A stretch of DNA of 64,000 nucleotides from Chryseomicrobium sp. FSL W7-1435 (lineage in GTDB: Bacteria; Bacillota; Bacilli; Bacillales_A; Planococcaceae). Location: assembly GCF_038595005.1 (NCBI RefSeq), contig NZ_CP151997.1, positions 2,542,001-2,606,000 on the forward strand, read 5' to 3'. This document shows positions 26,441 through 35,620 of the stretch, in pieces. The position numbers and the translations under genes are program-made. The notes under the pieces were generated by a model. That model was not told where the DNA came from and ran no database searches. It saw nothing but the letters and a program-made list of their open reading frames with translations. The number at the start of each line of letters is the position of its first letter. Position 1 is the stretch's first letter.

Positions 26441-26533
26441 AGTGATTGCTCCTTGTTCAGAAAGTAGCTAACAATTGAATCTTTTTCCATTTTCCGATGT
26501 ATACTAAGTATAAATAAAAAGGGGTGAGTAGCA

Positions 26534-26701
26534 ATGTGGATTTTTGGAGGAATTGTCGCCATAGTCGTCGCCAGTGCAGCCTTAGTAGATTTTAAAAACA
26601 GGAAACGCCGTGCTGATCAACAAGCCATCAACTCTCATGCGAAGCCTGGGGAGAGCGGTAACTATATGATGGGAGACAATCAAACGACGCATGGTCAGTG
26701 A
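26534..26701 (+). CDS. Small single-span membrane protein, 55 residues
   Basis: MWIFGGIVAIVVASAALVDF is an N-terminal membrane helix, followed by a basic then polar tail ending in NQTTHGQ. AAAAGGGGTGA lies well before the ATG. The pattern resembles small hypothetical proteins common in Bacillales; function unknown. Confidence 0.65.
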   Translation: MWIFGGIVAIVVASAALVDFKNRKRRADQQAINSHAKPGESGNYMMGDNQTTHGQ

Positions 26702-26759
26702 GAAATGCAAAAGGCGTGCACACTGACAGGCCTTTTAATTCATTATGGATTAGTAATGA

Positions 26760-27224
26760 TTATTTGCCACGAAGTATTTCTGTGAGCTCATCATCCGGAG
26801 AAGAAAACTCACCCGTTCTTGGATGTACAATCACTTCCTGTTGCTGACCATTCAAAGATACTTGAAACACATAAAACCAATTTGGTTTAAACGGATTCCA
26901 GCCAGCTTCTCTAGTTGCAGGTGTCACTTCTTTCTCCTCGGTATTAACCACTTCTACATACTTTTCAACACTCGCTTTCGCATCTTCATACGAAACGTTT
27001 TGGAACGACAGCACAATGACAATGGCCAGAGCCATTCCCATCACACCATACCGCCACTGGTCCATGTCTTTTAACCAAAAGAGGTAGAGCAAGGAAATCA
27101 CGGTGAGTATATTAAATAAAGTAAGGTTCGTGGTGCCTGTAAAAACTACAGAATCAAACATATACACCACAAGAGCAACAAGTACATATACAGCAACCAA
27201 TGAAAACTTAATAGATTTAGTCAT
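26760..27224 (-). CDS. Multi-span membrane protein with C-terminal PepSY-like domain
   Basis: 154 residues: about three membrane segments in residues 5-85, then an extracytoplasmic region with WFYVFQVSLNGQQQEVIVHPRTGEF, reminiscent of PepSY-type domains. The gene at 36380 has the same length and architecture. GGAGG site before ATG. Coupled downstream of the VanZ-like gene (8-nt overlap). Confidence 0.68.
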   Translation of the reverse strand: MTKSIKFSLVAVYVLVALVVYMFDSVVFTGTTNLTLFNILTVISLLYLFWLKDMDQWRYGVMGMALAIVIVLSFQNVSYEDAKASVEKYVEVVNTEEKEVTPATREAGWNPFKPNWFYVFQVSLNGQQQEVIVHPRTGEFSSPDDELTEILRGK

Positions 27225-27705
27225 TCAATGCCTCCTCGTATCTCCAATTTGAGAAAAGCTTATGCCCCAAATGAAAAATCCCCCATCCCAGCAACGCACT
27301 TGGAATGTTCAAGATAAAATCATCCACATCAAAACTACCTCTAACTGTGAGCAACTGTGTAACCTCAATGAGTGTAAGTATACTAATAAACACGATTAGA
27401 AACGGCCCAACTTTTCGCAGCTTCTCGAATAAAAGTGGCAGAAACAAACCAAATGGCGTAAAAGCAATTAAGTTCCCGCCCAAATTACGGACGATAATAT
27501 CCGTATTCAACGTCTGATTTTGATAGGCTTTTATGTAATCTGAGATCGTGGCGAATGGAATAAAGTTCGCGTTATAGCGAAGCTTCTCCGCCAATGTATA
27601 GTCATAAACGAGGTAACCATGTCGTGAACTTACGAATAGCAAAGCGCCAAGAACTAGAAGGTATAGAATAAAACTTCCCCACATGAAACCCTTAAATAGC
27701 TTCAT
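27217..27705 (-). CDS. VanZ-like family membrane protein (second of two)
   Basis: 162 residues, four to five membrane segments, with [20 protein letters not shown] and [19 protein letters not shown]. Paralogue of 18558-19064. It overlaps the dsdA stop by ATGA and is followed by the PepSY-like gene, so all three may be one transcript. Confidence 0.85.
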   Translation of the reverse strand: MKLFKGFMWGSFILYLLVLGALLFVSSRHGYLVYDYTLAEKLRYNANFIPFATISDYIKAYQNQTLNTDIIVRNLGGNLIAFTPFGLFLPLLFEKLRKVGPFLIVFISILTLIEVTQLLTVRGSFDVDDFILNIPSALLGWGIFHLGHKLFSNWRYEEALND

Positions 27706-29012
27706 GTGTGAGACCTACTAGCATACACTTGTTTCGCTTTCGTAAGATATTCTTGCTGCATGTCAGCTGGTACCATTCCACCGCCAGTCGCCCAGATTAA
27801 GTGTATTCCAGATTCATCAGTGCTTGGCACCACGACAGGTCCCAGCATTCCGGCAAATGCAGACGGTTCTAAGAATATTCCTTCTGATTCATAAAACAGA
27901 TGCATCAGTTCAAATAGGCGCTCATCTGAAACTGTAAGGCATCCGCTCATAAACGGCTTCATTACCTTGCCAACAAATCCAGAAGCTCGGCCTACTGCGA
28001 GTCCATCGGCTTCTGTCACGTTATCGAGCCCGATGTCTACTACTGAAACCTTATCATGCAAATTTGTCGCTAACCCGAGTGTCATACAAGGAGAGTGTGT
28101 CGGTTCCGCAAAATAACAATGCACCGCATCACCAAAGGCTAGCTTCAATCCAAAGGCCACACCACCCGGTCCTCCACCCACACCACAAGGCAAATAGACG
28201 ATAAGAGGGTTTTCTGAATTCACTTCAATACCTTGCTCAGTAAATTGACGTTTTAAACGAAGTCCTGCGACCGCATACCCTAAAAATAAGTCAGTAGAAT
28301 TTTCATCATCGACAAAGTGACAGGTTGGATCGTTTTCCGCCTGCTCTCTTCCCCGCTCCACTGCTAAGCTATAGTCCGATGCATACTCAATCACTTCGAC
28401 ACCTTTTTCACGCAACAAGTTCTTCTTCCACGCCTTTGCGTCTGATGACATATGGACCGTTACATGAAAACCTAGTTTAGCGCTGATGATACCGATGCTG
28501 AGCCCTAAATTACCCGTCGAGCCAACAGCAACCGAATAGTTAGAGAAGAACTTCCGGAATTCTTCTGAAGCGAAATTTTCGTAATTGTCCTCGTGACTAA
28601 GCATCCCGGCTTGGAACGCAAGTGTTTCCGCATGCTTCAATACCTCATAAATACCACCACGTGCTTTGATAGATCCTGAGATCGGCAAATGGCTATCAAA
28701 CTTCATCAACAGTTTTCCGGAAATTTGTTTTCCAGAGTAGTCCAATAGAGCCTGATGCATTGCAGCGATTTCTCGCACTTCGGATTCGATGATTCCCCGT
28801 GTTGCAGCCGTTTCCGGAAATGCCTTTATAAAGAACGGGACGAACCGTTCTAATCGCTGTTCCGCGTCTAAGACATCCTCTTCACTCAACAAGCAAGAAG
28901 ACAAAGCAACATCTGTCGGCATCAAATCCGCGTTTAACCAAACCGTTTCTTTTTCCGCTATCAAGTCCTTAACAACTGGGTGCATGATGCGTAAATTCTC
29001 TAACATGTACAT
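27702..29012 (-). CDS. dsdA: D-serine dehydratase DsdA
   Basis: 436 residues of the PLP fold-II D-serine ammonia-lyase family: SGSIKARGG with the Schiff-base Lys116, [15 protein letters not shown], the phosphate-binding CGVGGGPGG and WATGGGMVP. Converts D-serine to pyruvate and ammonia. AAAGGAG lies seven bases before the ATG. No dsdC or dsdX gene adjoins; the downstream partners are VanZ-like and PepSY-like membrane genes. Confidence 0.94.
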   Translation of the reverse strand: MYMLENLRIMHPVVKDLIAEKETVWLNADLMPTDVALSSCLLSEEDVLDAEQRLERFVPFFIKAFPETAATRGIIESEVREIAAMHQALLDYSGKQISGKLLMKFDSHLPISGSIKARGGIYEVLKHAETLAFQAGMLSHEDNYENFASEEFRKFFSNYSVAVGSTGNLGLSIGIISAKLGFHVTVHMSSDAKAWKKNLLREKGVEVIEYASDYSLAVERGREQAENDPTCHFVDDENSTDLFLGYAVAGLRLKRQFTEQGIEVNSENPLIVYLPCGVGGGPGGVAFGLKLAFGDAVHCYFAEPTHSPCMTLGLATNLHDKVSVVDIGLDNVTEADGLAVGRASGFVGKVMKPFMSGCLTVSDERLFELMHLFYESEGIFLEPSAFAGMLGPVVVPSTDESGIHLIWATGGGMVPADMQQEYLTKAKQVYASRSHT

Positions 29013-29030
29013 ATGTAAACTCCTTTATTT

Positions 29031-29444
29031 CTACAGTGAAAACCACTGCAGACCGATATCTTCTAATAAAATGGCAGCAAATAGCGCTAAGATAGCAATT
29101 GATCCTATTCCTTGGACGAGAGAAGCCTTATAAAGGATGCGGTTTTCCTCATGTTTCCATTCCATGAAAATTCGAATAGCGCCAAGCGTAAATGCAGCAA
29201 GAGCTGAAACCATTAATGCTAGTACAGGAATCGTTGGACCCTGACCGATGGAATAATAGGAAGCAACAGGTGGAGTCAAAACAATAATCGTATTCAAAGT
29301 ATAGTGTGAATACTTGTGTGTGGTCGTGTAATAAAATCCTGATTCTTTTTTAGGCACTTCAAAATAGCGTTTCACCGTGACATGAACGAGATATAGTGCT
29401 AACAATGTCAGAGCGACTACAAGTGCAAAGTTCGATACATCCAT
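29031..29444 (-). CDS. DUF4181-like membrane protein
   Basis: 137 residues, four membrane segments. The segments THKYSHYTLNTII and GAIRIFMEWKHEENRILY fit the DUF4181 family of Bacillales. AAAGGGGA site. In a run of small membrane genes continuing upstream. Function unknown. Confidence 0.68.
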   Translation of the reverse strand: MDVSNFALVVALTLLALYLVHVTVKRYFEVPKKESGFYYTTTHKYSHYTLNTIIVLTPPVASYYSIGQGPTIPVLALMVSALAAFTLGAIRIFMEWKHEENRILYKASLVQGIGSIAILALFAAILLEDIGLQWFSL

Positions 29445-29457
29445 TTAAAAGTCCCCT

Positions 29458-29820
29458 TTATTGAGAAGGTTCATCTTTCAGCGTAACGTCCGTATGAAGC
29501 TCATCTTCTTGAATGGCTGCTTTGCTTGCGTCTTCTTGTATCGACATGTAAATTGCGGTATAAGATATCAAACCAACGAACATGGTAAGTACTCCAAAAA
29601 GAGCACAAGCCAAAAATAATTCAACAAGCAAATCCGAAAACCTTTCCGGAGATGCTCCAAATAAGCCAACTACTGAAAATAAGCCGCCAAACTGCATTAG
29701 AAATTTACTATAGTCTGCTGTTGCTTTCAAATTCCATCGATTTTTAATAGATTGGGTAATTGCCGCAATCCAAATGACGACGAACACCAAAAATACAATC
29801 GAAAATAGAGCAATAATCAT
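29458..29820 (-). CDS. Membrane hypothetical protein, 120 residues
   Basis: N-terminal membrane helix (IIALFSIVFLVFVVIWIAAI) and two further segments, ending in an acidic soluble tail. TAGGGGGAA site overlaps the end of the next gene upstream (1-nt gap). No family recognised. Confidence 0.65.
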   Translation of the reverse strand: MIIALFSIVFLVFVVIWIAAITQSIKNRWNLKATADYSKFLMQFGGLFSVVGLFGASPERFSDLLVELFLACALFGVLTMFVGLISYTAIYMSIQEDASKAAIQEDELHTDVTLKDEPSQ

Positions 29821-30033
29821 TTAACTTCCCCCTAAAGTCTTTTTGAAGAAAATAGCATGCACTGTTTTTGGCTCATCAGCAACAATGTCATGAATCAGTT
29901 TTGTAGCACTCATTATAAGTATGAGTAGCGCTAGTACGGCAAATAGCTGCATTAACCATGTGTCGGGAATCCAGAGCCAGTAGAGAATTCCTCCGCTGAT
30001 TATTACAAGTAATGAGAGTAAAAGATACTGCAT
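29821..30033 (-). CDS. Small two-segment membrane protein, 70 residues
   Basis: MQYLLLSLLVIISGGILYW and a second helix LMQLFAVLALLILIMSATKL, then a soluble tail. The ATG at 30033 has a weak GAAGAG site; a TTG at 30057 is the alternative. It sits between two membrane genes with near-zero spacing. Confidence 0.6.
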   Translation of the reverse strand: MQYLLLSLLVIISGGILYWLWIPDTWLMQLFAVLALLILIMSATKLIHDIVADEPKTVHAIFFKKTLGGS

Positions 30034-30043
30034 GATTGTCTCT

Positions 30044-30598
30044 TCAATTCTGTTCAAGTGGCCGTTCTGTAAATTTTATTCCATAATTAAGCGCTGTTTT
30101 ATAGATAGCTCCTCGCTTTTCAAAATGAAGTTGTGGACTATCTTGAATAACCACAGCCTCGCCGTTCTTCGTAATGAATTGATATCTCCCCAGCTCATCG
30201 TCACCATATTCATAAATGATAGCTTCAAATTGATCCATCGTGTACTCTTGTTTATTCCAATAATCTCTTACAGTAATATAATCGGGATGAATGATGACAT
30301 AACTCAATGTTGAGAATACAAAAGCTACGATAGCTACGACGGCCAGTAAAACACTTGCTAAGTACGTCCATTTGCTTCGCTTTATAGCTAATAGAACTAA
30401 TAACGCAAATACTAAACCAAATGCCAATGTGAGTAAGTAATGATTTGCGGTTGGAGCTAGTACGATAATTTGTGCGGGATCATAATAAAAGGTCTGAGTG
30501 ATTGTAATAGGTAAAAAAAGTATAATGATTGGTGATAATAAAACGATGACTATCGCCCACACCATTAAAACGGCACGCGGTGATTTTTCGTGTAACAT
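30044..30598 (-). CDS. Membrane hypothetical protein, 184 residues
   Basis: Three to four membrane segments in residues 10-115, then a soluble C-terminal part (DQFEAIIYEYGDDELGRYQF) that looks like a small beta-rich domain. GAGGGGG site before ATG. Head of the run down to 29031. No family recognised. Confidence 0.65.
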   Translation of the reverse strand: MLHEKSPRAVLMVWAIVIVLLSPIIILFLPITITQTFYYDPAQIIVLAPTANHYLLTLAFGLVFALLVLLAIKRSKWTYLASVLLAVVAIVAFVFSTLSYVIIHPDYITVRDYWNKQEYTMDQFEAIIYEYGDDELGRYQFITKNGEAVVIQDSPQLHFEKRGAIYKTALNYGIKFTERPLEQN

Positions 30599-30731
30599 GA
30601 CAGAGCCCCCTCTTGAATTTTATAACTTTTATACGTTTCACTCTTCAAGTGGTTTCTTTATTTGGAAGCATTTATCATTTAATTGTTTATCTTGTTCTGT
30701 CATACTGAACTCATCAAAGGGGGAATTTTTC

Positions 30732-31094
30732 ATGATACTTGGTTTGCACCATGCACAAATCACGATACCTTCAGGAACTGAGGCAGAAGCTAAAGCATTT
30801 TACAGCGAACTTCTAGGTCTTCCCGAAATCCCAAAGCCGGAATCACTACAAGGGCGCGGAGGTTTTTGGCTGCAAGTCGGCAGGCAGGAAGTTCATGTTG
30901 GCGCAGAAGAGGGATTCGATCGTTCAACGACAAAAGCCCATCTTGCTTATCTCGTCTCGGATCTTGCGCACTGGAAGCACGTGCTTGATCAAGCAGGTAT
31001 TGAAGCGTTAAGCGGAATACCGATTCCAGGTTATGATCGTTTTGAGTTCCGTGATCCGTTCGGTAATCGTGTTGAAATGATTCAACAACTTTAA
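30732..31094 (+). CDS. VOC (glyoxalase/dioxygenase) family protein
   Basis: 120 residues: LGLHHAQITIPSG, AKAFYSELLGLPEIPKP and DRFEFRDPFGNRVEMIQ define a two-module VOC fold with His/Glu metal ligand positions. Role unknown. AAAGGGGGA lies seven bases before the ATG at 30732; the frame extending to 30498 reads through intergenic sequence. Confidence 0.83.
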   Translation: MILGLHHAQITIPSGTEAEAKAFYSELLGLPEIPKPESLQGRGGFWLQVGRQEVHVGAEEGFDRSTTKAHLAYLVSDLAHWKHVLDQAGIEALSGIPIPGYDRFEFRDPFGNRVEMIQQL

Positions 31095-31096
31095 TC

Positions 31097-31128
31097 TTTG
31101 CCTCCTTCGTAAAGAAGGAGGTTTTATT
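31097..31128 (+). terminator. Rho-independent terminator
   Basis: GCCTCCTTC and GAAGGAGG pair with a short loop, followed by TTTTATTTT. Confidence 0.8.
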
Positions 31129-31453
31129 TTGCGCTGCTAGTCACAGTTTTTGAAGAGGTAAATAAAACGAGTGCAAAAACGCCAGCTACTCCGATTAACC
31201 AAAACACACCTGCGAAGGCTAGTTGCAGGCTATTTTCTTCGGAAGCCATTGGTGCAGGGGGCTTGCCTCCAAGTGCCTCGAACAAAAAGAAGAAGGCTGT
31301 CACTGAGGAGATTAAATACAGCAAGAAAGCAAAAGCTGCTTTCGATGTAACTCTTTTTTGTTTCCACCGTACCGCTAGCCAAATTGCGAATAAGACGGAA
31401 ATACCATAAATAAAGGCTTGTGCGACGGGTAGAAATTCTTGTTCTAGTGGCAT
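31124..31453 (-). CDS. Membrane hypothetical protein, 109 residues
   Basis: Three membrane segments (FIYGISVLFAIWLAV, FAFLLYLISSVTAFFFLF and LIGVAGVFALVLF). GAGGAG site before ATG. Convergent with the VOC gene. No family recognised. Confidence 0.65.
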   Translation of the reverse strand: MPLEQEFLPVAQAFIYGISVLFAIWLAVRWKQKRVTSKAAFAFLLYLISSVTAFFFLFEALGGKPPAPMASEENSLQLAFAGVFWLIGVAGVFALVLFTSSKTVTSSAK

Positions 31454-31540
31454 GTTTTCTCCTCTTTTCTAATAGATTATTTCAACAAGTAGATCAATGA
31501 AATTATGTATCTATTTATAGTAATAGTTTCAGCTTATGTT

Positions 31541-31930
31541 TTAGTAAGCAGGGGTAGATGCCCAGAGATAGACCGCTCCAATAAACATTAGAATAACGAA
31601 AGCCACGGTCACCCACGAAATCACTGTCCATTTAGGGTTTTCTCCGTGTTTTTTCTGCATGTATATATTGACTAGCTCAATAAAGAAAAAGCCTATAATC
31701 GGAAAAGTCATAATAGGAAAAGGTCTTTCTGCATTGAATTGCGTCAATCCAACAACTAATATCAGCGCTATTGCTACTCCCGAAACACCAAAACGTATTG
31801 ATTTATGTGTTTTTGAATAATTTTGAGGAGGATTTCCTTCTAAACCCCATCTTCTTTTCAAATAAAAAACTATACTCAAATACGTGATTAAAAAAATTGC
31901 ACCTACGGCAACTACCTGATAAAACTCCAT
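31541..31930 (-). CDS. Membrane protein, possibly DUF4181-like, 129 residues
   Basis: Four membrane segments. FYLKRRWGLEG, NYSKTHKSIRFGVSGVAI and ELVNIYMQKKHGENPKW give the same outline as the 29031 gene, so it may belong to the same family. AGAGGGGAA site. Function unknown. Confidence 0.6.
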   Translation of the reverse strand: MEFYQVVAVGAIFLITYLSIVFYLKRRWGLEGNPPQNYSKTHKSIRFGVSGVAIALILVVGLTQFNAERPFPIMTFPIIGFFFIELVNIYMQKKHGENPKWTVISWVTVAFVILMFIGAVYLWASTPAY

Positions 31931-32003
31931 CGTCTTCCCCTCTCTATTTTCATACTATTCACTCAGTATACTAAATTTGTAGTATTTACCATAGATACCA
32001 AAA

Positions 32004-32032
32004 TAAAAAGTCGACCGTATTTTGGTCGACAG
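32004..32032 (-). terminator. Rho-independent terminator
   Basis: On the minus strand GTCGACC and GGTCGAC pair around a seven-base loop and are followed by TTTTTATTTT. Confidence 0.85.
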
Positions 32033-32566
32033 CTAGAACTTTTTACGTCTTATAAAATAGTAAACGATGATGGCTATACCAATTACTAAAGGAATTCCTA
32101 TCAACCAACAACTAATTGGTGAGCGGTCCAAGGAAAGTTCCACTTGCTCATCAGGTAACTGTCCTTCACCAAGAATTGATAAATCGTCGGCTGCTGAGGA
32201 TGCGAGTGTTGTTCGATCACAAAGACCTGTCGTATAGCCGGTTCCAGCGTCTCGTGCATAAATCAAATAGTCCAGTTCTTTTTGAAATTCAAAGCCACAT
32301 TGAGCAGAGTCTCCATAGGTCACAATAATTTGTTGAGATTTAGTTTCTCCTTTAAATATGCGTGACACTTCGACTAAAACTTCTTTGTTACCTGCATTAC
32401 TTGATTGCTTGATCTCACGCACAGTTCCTAAAATCACAAGTGCGCTGTTTTCTACTTCTTCTTGTACAGAAAATGGTTCCACACAACTACAGGCAAAAGC
32501 TTGTGGCGTAAAGTAAGGAAGAAAGATAGCCAACAACATAATGAATAAAACCAGTCGAATTTTCAT
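32033..32566 (-). CDS. Exported TIMP/NTR-like protein with C-terminal membrane anchor
   Basis: 177 residues: signal peptide ending near AFACSC, a domain opening CSCVEPFSVQEEVENSALVILG, whose CxC start is typical of the bacterial netrin/TIMP-like family, conserved GDSAQCGFEF and GLCDRTT, then a C-terminal helix and basic tail KKF. Likely on the outer membrane face of the cell. AAAGGGGGA precedes the ATG at 32566. Function unknown. Confidence 0.72.
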   Translation of the reverse strand: MKIRLVLFIMLLAIFLPYFTPQAFACSCVEPFSVQEEVENSALVILGTVREIKQSSNAGNKEVLVEVSRIFKGETKSQQIIVTYGDSAQCGFEFQKELDYLIYARDAGTGYTTGLCDRTTLASSAADDLSILGEGQLPDEQVELSLDRSPISCWLIGIPLVIGIAIIVYYFIRRKKF

Positions 32567-32661
32567 CTCGGCAAGTCCCCCTTTTGATGAGTAGACCTTA
32601 TTCAATTGATTTTAGTTACACCTGATTAACAGTTTTGAAAATTTTTATAACCATTTAAGAA

Positions 32662-32703
32662 ATAAAAAGTAGCCCCTCTTAAATTCAACAAGAGAGGCTA
32701 CTG
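32662..32703 (-). terminator. Rho-independent terminator
   Basis: On minus, AGTAGCC-TCTCTT pairs with AAGAGGGGCTACT and is followed by TTTTTATT, ending the small membrane gene upstream. Confidence 0.75.
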
Positions 32704-32733
32704 CATTACTCATATTCTATATTTGCTTTTAGA

Positions 32734-32964
32734 TTAAAGAGCCGAAATCTCAAATCCTAAAACGATGACGCCTAATAGCGCAATCACTGAATAGAAAATG
32801 AACGCTCCTTTTTTCTTATTCCGACGCGCATCTATCGCCGATACTGTAAATAACGTCATCAACAATAACGTCGACAAAATATCTAAAAGTGGATTGTCAA
32901 TCAAATACGACGCAATAATACTAATCAGCGCCACCACTGCAATCCCCATACCAATTTTATTCAT
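32734..32964 (-). CDS. Small membrane protein, 76 residues
   Basis: Three hydrophobic segments: IGMGIAVVALISIIASYLI, ILSTLLLMTLFTVSAI and FIFYSVIALLGVIVLGF, with a RRNKKK loop. GAGGTGGG site. Stands alone. Function unknown. Confidence 0.65.
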   Translation of the reverse strand: MNKIGMGIAVVALISIIASYLIDNPLLDILSTLLLMTLFTVSAIDARRNKKKGAFIFYSVIALLGVIVLGFEISAL

Positions 32965-33114
32965 AGTTTCCCACCTCTATCTTATTGTATATTCTTTTAT
33001 ACGATTGATACTAGTCGAAGTTCCACTAAATTCACTAAGCACTTTACATGACTATATCTCGAATTCGAGCTATGATAATACTGAATTTTCAGATATTTAA
33101 AAGGAGGAAATGAA

Positions 33115-34416
33115 ATGCAGAAAGCAACAGACACTCTTCTCGTGAATACTTTTATCGATGGTGTACTTGATCCTCAAAAAGAAATGCTCGGACCTGTTCG
33201 TGATGGCGGGCACATTATCGCCAATACAGCTCCAGGATGCTGGGGCCCTATGATTACGCCTTGTATCCGAGGGGGCCATGAAGTAACCAAACCTGTTTAT
33301 GTCGAAGGTGCAGAACCAGGTGATGCCATCGTGGTAAAAATCCATTCGATTCGCGTTACTTCTCTTGCAACCGCCTCTGGAAATGATGCACCTGTGGAAG
33401 GTCGTTTTTTAGGCGATCCGTTTGTCGCAGTAAAATGTCCAGGATGCGGCACGATGTATCCAGATACCGTCATCAAAGGCATTGGACAGGAAGCTATTCG
33501 CTGTGCTAATTGTGATGCAGATGTCACGCCATTCGTCTTTACAAATGGCTACACTATTGGTTTCAGTGAACACGGAGATGTGGGTGTCACGGTATCAAAA
33601 GAAGCTGCGGAAACTATTGCTCACGATGGCCGCCACTATATGCAGACACCGGAAAACTCTGTCCAGAACCCGATTGTTACATTCGCCCCTCATGATTTAG
33701 TTGGTGTGGTAGCCCGTATGCGTCCTTTCCTTGGACAGCTTGGAACAACTCCTTCCAAACCAATGCCAGACTCACATAATGCAGGAGATTTTGGATCGTT
33801 CTTAGTCGGTGCCCCGCATGACTACAAAGTGACGGAAGATGAATTGAAAGAACACCGCACAGATGGGCACATGGATATCAGCCGCGTTCGTGCAGGCGCT
33901 ACATTGATTTGTCCTGTCAAAGTGCCTGGTGGAGGAATCTACATTGGCGATATGCATGCGATGCAAGGAGACGGGGAAATCGCTGGACACACGGCAGACG
34001 TTTCAGGAATCGTTCACCTTCAAGTGCATGTAATTAAAAAAGCAAACTTAGATGGCCCCATCCTTCTTCCAAACGAAGAAGACCTACCGTATACTGCTAA
34101 ACCGTTCACAGAACAGGAACGCAAAAACGCAGAAGCTATAGCAAAACAATGGAATATCGCGAAGCTAGAAGAGTCGCTGCCAATTTCAGTAGTAGGATCA
34201 GGTTCAAACTTAAACCTAGCGACTGAAAATGGGCTTGAGCGTGCAGCTGAACTGTTTGGTGTGACTGTGCCTGAAATTATGAACCGGACAACAATCACTG
34301 GTTCGATTGAAATCGGTCGTCACCCAGGTGTTGTCACGATTACGTTCTTAGCACCTGTCGACTATCTGAAAGAAGCCGGATTGTATGACGCGGTTTCCAC
34401 ACATTATCGTTATTAA
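33115..34416 (+). CDS. Acetamidase/formamidase family protein with zinc-ribbon insertion
   Basis: 433 residues of the FmdA/AmdA family: DAIVVKIHSIRVTS, GGGIYIGDMHAMQGDGEIAGHT and AGDFG carry the conserved metal and amide-binding positions; hydrolyses formamide or acetamide to ammonia and acid. Between residues 108 and 133 is CPGC-x18-CANC, a likely zinc ribbon that I do not associate with the short core family. AAAGGAGGA site seven bases before ATG. Monocistronic. Confidence 0.85.
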   Translation: MQKATDTLLVNTFIDGVLDPQKEMLGPVRDGGHIIANTAPGCWGPMITPCIRGGHEVTKPVYVEGAEPGDAIVVKIHSIRVTSLATASGNDAPVEGRFLGDPFVAVKCPGCGTMYPDTVIKGIGQEAIRCANCDADVTPFVFTNGYTIGFSEHGDVGVTVSKEAAETIAHDGRHYMQTPENSVQNPIVTFAPHDLVGVVARMRPFLGQLGTTPSKPMPDSHNAGDFGSFLVGAPHDYKVTEDELKEHRTDGHMDISRVRAGATLICPVKVPGGGIYIGDMHAMQGDGEIAGHTADVSGIVHLQVHVIKKANLDGPILLPNEEDLPYTAKPFTEQERKNAEAIAKQWNIAKLEESLPISVVGSGSNLNLATENGLERAAELFGVTVPEIMNRTTITGSIEIGRHPGVVTITFLAPVDYLKEAGLYDAVSTHYRY

Positions 34417-34452
34417 AAAGAAGCGCTGGGGATTTTCCCCCGGCGCTTTTAC
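34417..34452. terminator. Terminator between convergent genes
   Basis: AAAAGCGCCGGGGG (minus reading) pairs with CCCCAGCGCTT; A and T runs flank both sides. Confidence 0.75.
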
Positions 34453-35177
34453 TTTCTCCAATACTGCGACCCATCGTTTGCACGGTCGAAATAACCGTAT
34501 TCTATCAAGTAACGACGTAGCGATACAAAATCCTCGTGCACACCTTTTAAAATCTCATTCATTTCCTTCTCTGTGTACTGCGTCTCCTGATCAAATCGCT
34601 TCACGATATGATTTAACAAAATCAATTTTCGCTTTTCTTTGCTAGGGATCGTGGATACTTTCCCATCCAATCCATCTTTAAAATAAGTCGCTAATACTTT
34701 TTCTGTTTCATCCGCTGTAATCGCATAACGCTCATCCACTTGTGTAGCCCCCTTATGAACATCAATATAATCATCATTAGAATTTAAATTTTTCATGATA
34801 GCAAGAAAAACTGCCGCTTGCCGTTCTTTTTCCCGAAGCTTAAACCGGTGTTGTCGAATCGTTGAAACACTGTTCGCAGAAGACCTCTTGACTACTTCCT
34901 TGTCCTCATGTCCTTCGTAAAACAGGAAGAGCATTTCTTTTTGTACCTCAGATAACCCTGTATATTTCTTATCGAGCGAAAGAAGCGCATGAAAGACGGA
35001 TTGATGCTCGTCAATGATGTGAAGCTCCATCTTCTTTTTCGCATCAAATAATCGCTCTCCCACTTGAAACACTTCCCCTTTCTGAAATGCTCCCTTACAA
35101 AAGATGCAGCTGAACCATTTTTCGTCTTCTTCGTATCCTCTTTGTAACACTTCAACTGAAACATCAAATTCAACCAC
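34449..35177 (-). CDS. DUF2087 domain protein with HTH, putative transcriptional regulator
   Basis: 242 residues. A central segment SEVQKEMLFLFYEGHEDKEV..SVSTIRQHRFKLREKE has a sigma-region-4-like HTH pattern; the C-terminus KRKLILLNHIVKRFDQ to RYLIEYGYFDRANDGSQYWRK is DUF2087. The N-terminus holds a CIFC pair. GTG at 35177 has GAGGTG eight bases upstream and is preferred over a TTG two codons earlier. Targets unknown. Confidence 0.75.
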   Translation of the reverse strand: MVEFDVSVEVLQRGYEEDEKWFSCIFCKGAFQKGEVFQVGERLFDAKKKMELHIIDEHQSVFHALLSLDKKYTGLSEVQKEMLFLFYEGHEDKEVVKRSSANSVSTIRQHRFKLREKERQAAVFLAIMKNLNSNDDYIDVHKGATQVDERYAITADETEKVLATYFKDGLDGKVSTIPSKEKRKLILLNHIVKRFDQETQYTEKEMNEILKGVHEDFVSLRRYLIEYGYFDRANDGSQYWRK

Positions 35178-35324
35178 TAACAAAGCACCTCATCATTTAT
35201 ATATTTATAAACAATACTATATATAGTTTTGTTAAAAGTAAACAAATAATAAAAATGTTTATTAATTTATAAATACTGATACTTTCATCTATCCTTTTAC
35301 TAGCTAGTAGGCTGGAAAGAATCC

Positions 35325-35505
35325 TCGTGCTTAAGCGACGATTAATCTGATTCTAGCGACGCAAATTCCAAATCTAGCGATGATAAATCTGATTCTAGCG
35401 ACGAATGCCCTCCATCACCTTGCTTAAGCGACGATTAATCCAATTCTAACGACGCAAATTCCAAATCTAACGACGATAAATCTGATTCTAGCGACGAATG
35501 CGCCC
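35325..35505. repeat. AGCGACG array: two 93-bp units of four 21-bp subrepeats
   Basis: AGCGACG-type cores lie at 35334, 35355, 35376, 35397 and again at 35427, 35448, 35469, 35490. Spacing is exactly 21 bp within each block; the blocks are offset by 93 bp. Linkers alternate between AATCTGATTCT and AAATTCCAAATCT. The array occupies the 440-bp gap between the DUF2087 and GNAT genes; I see no gene there. No cas genes are present, so it is not a CRISPR. Confidence 0.88.
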
Positions 35506-35587
35506 GCGTACAAAAAAATCGAACGCTTCAACTTCAAAATGCCACGAGTACAGAGCTCATATCAGTCAAGAAGTGTATTTTTACACA

Positions 35588-35620
35588 TAAAAACACTCTA
35601 AAAATTACATTAGAGTGTCA
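35588..35620 (-). terminator. Rho-independent terminator
   Basis: On minus, ACACTCTAA pairs with TTAGAGTGT and is followed by TTTTTATG. Confidence 0.82.

Noticed and set aside
35325-35505. CRISPR array
   Set aside because: Units are only 21 bp, linkers are repeats themselves rather than unique spacers, and no cas genes are present.
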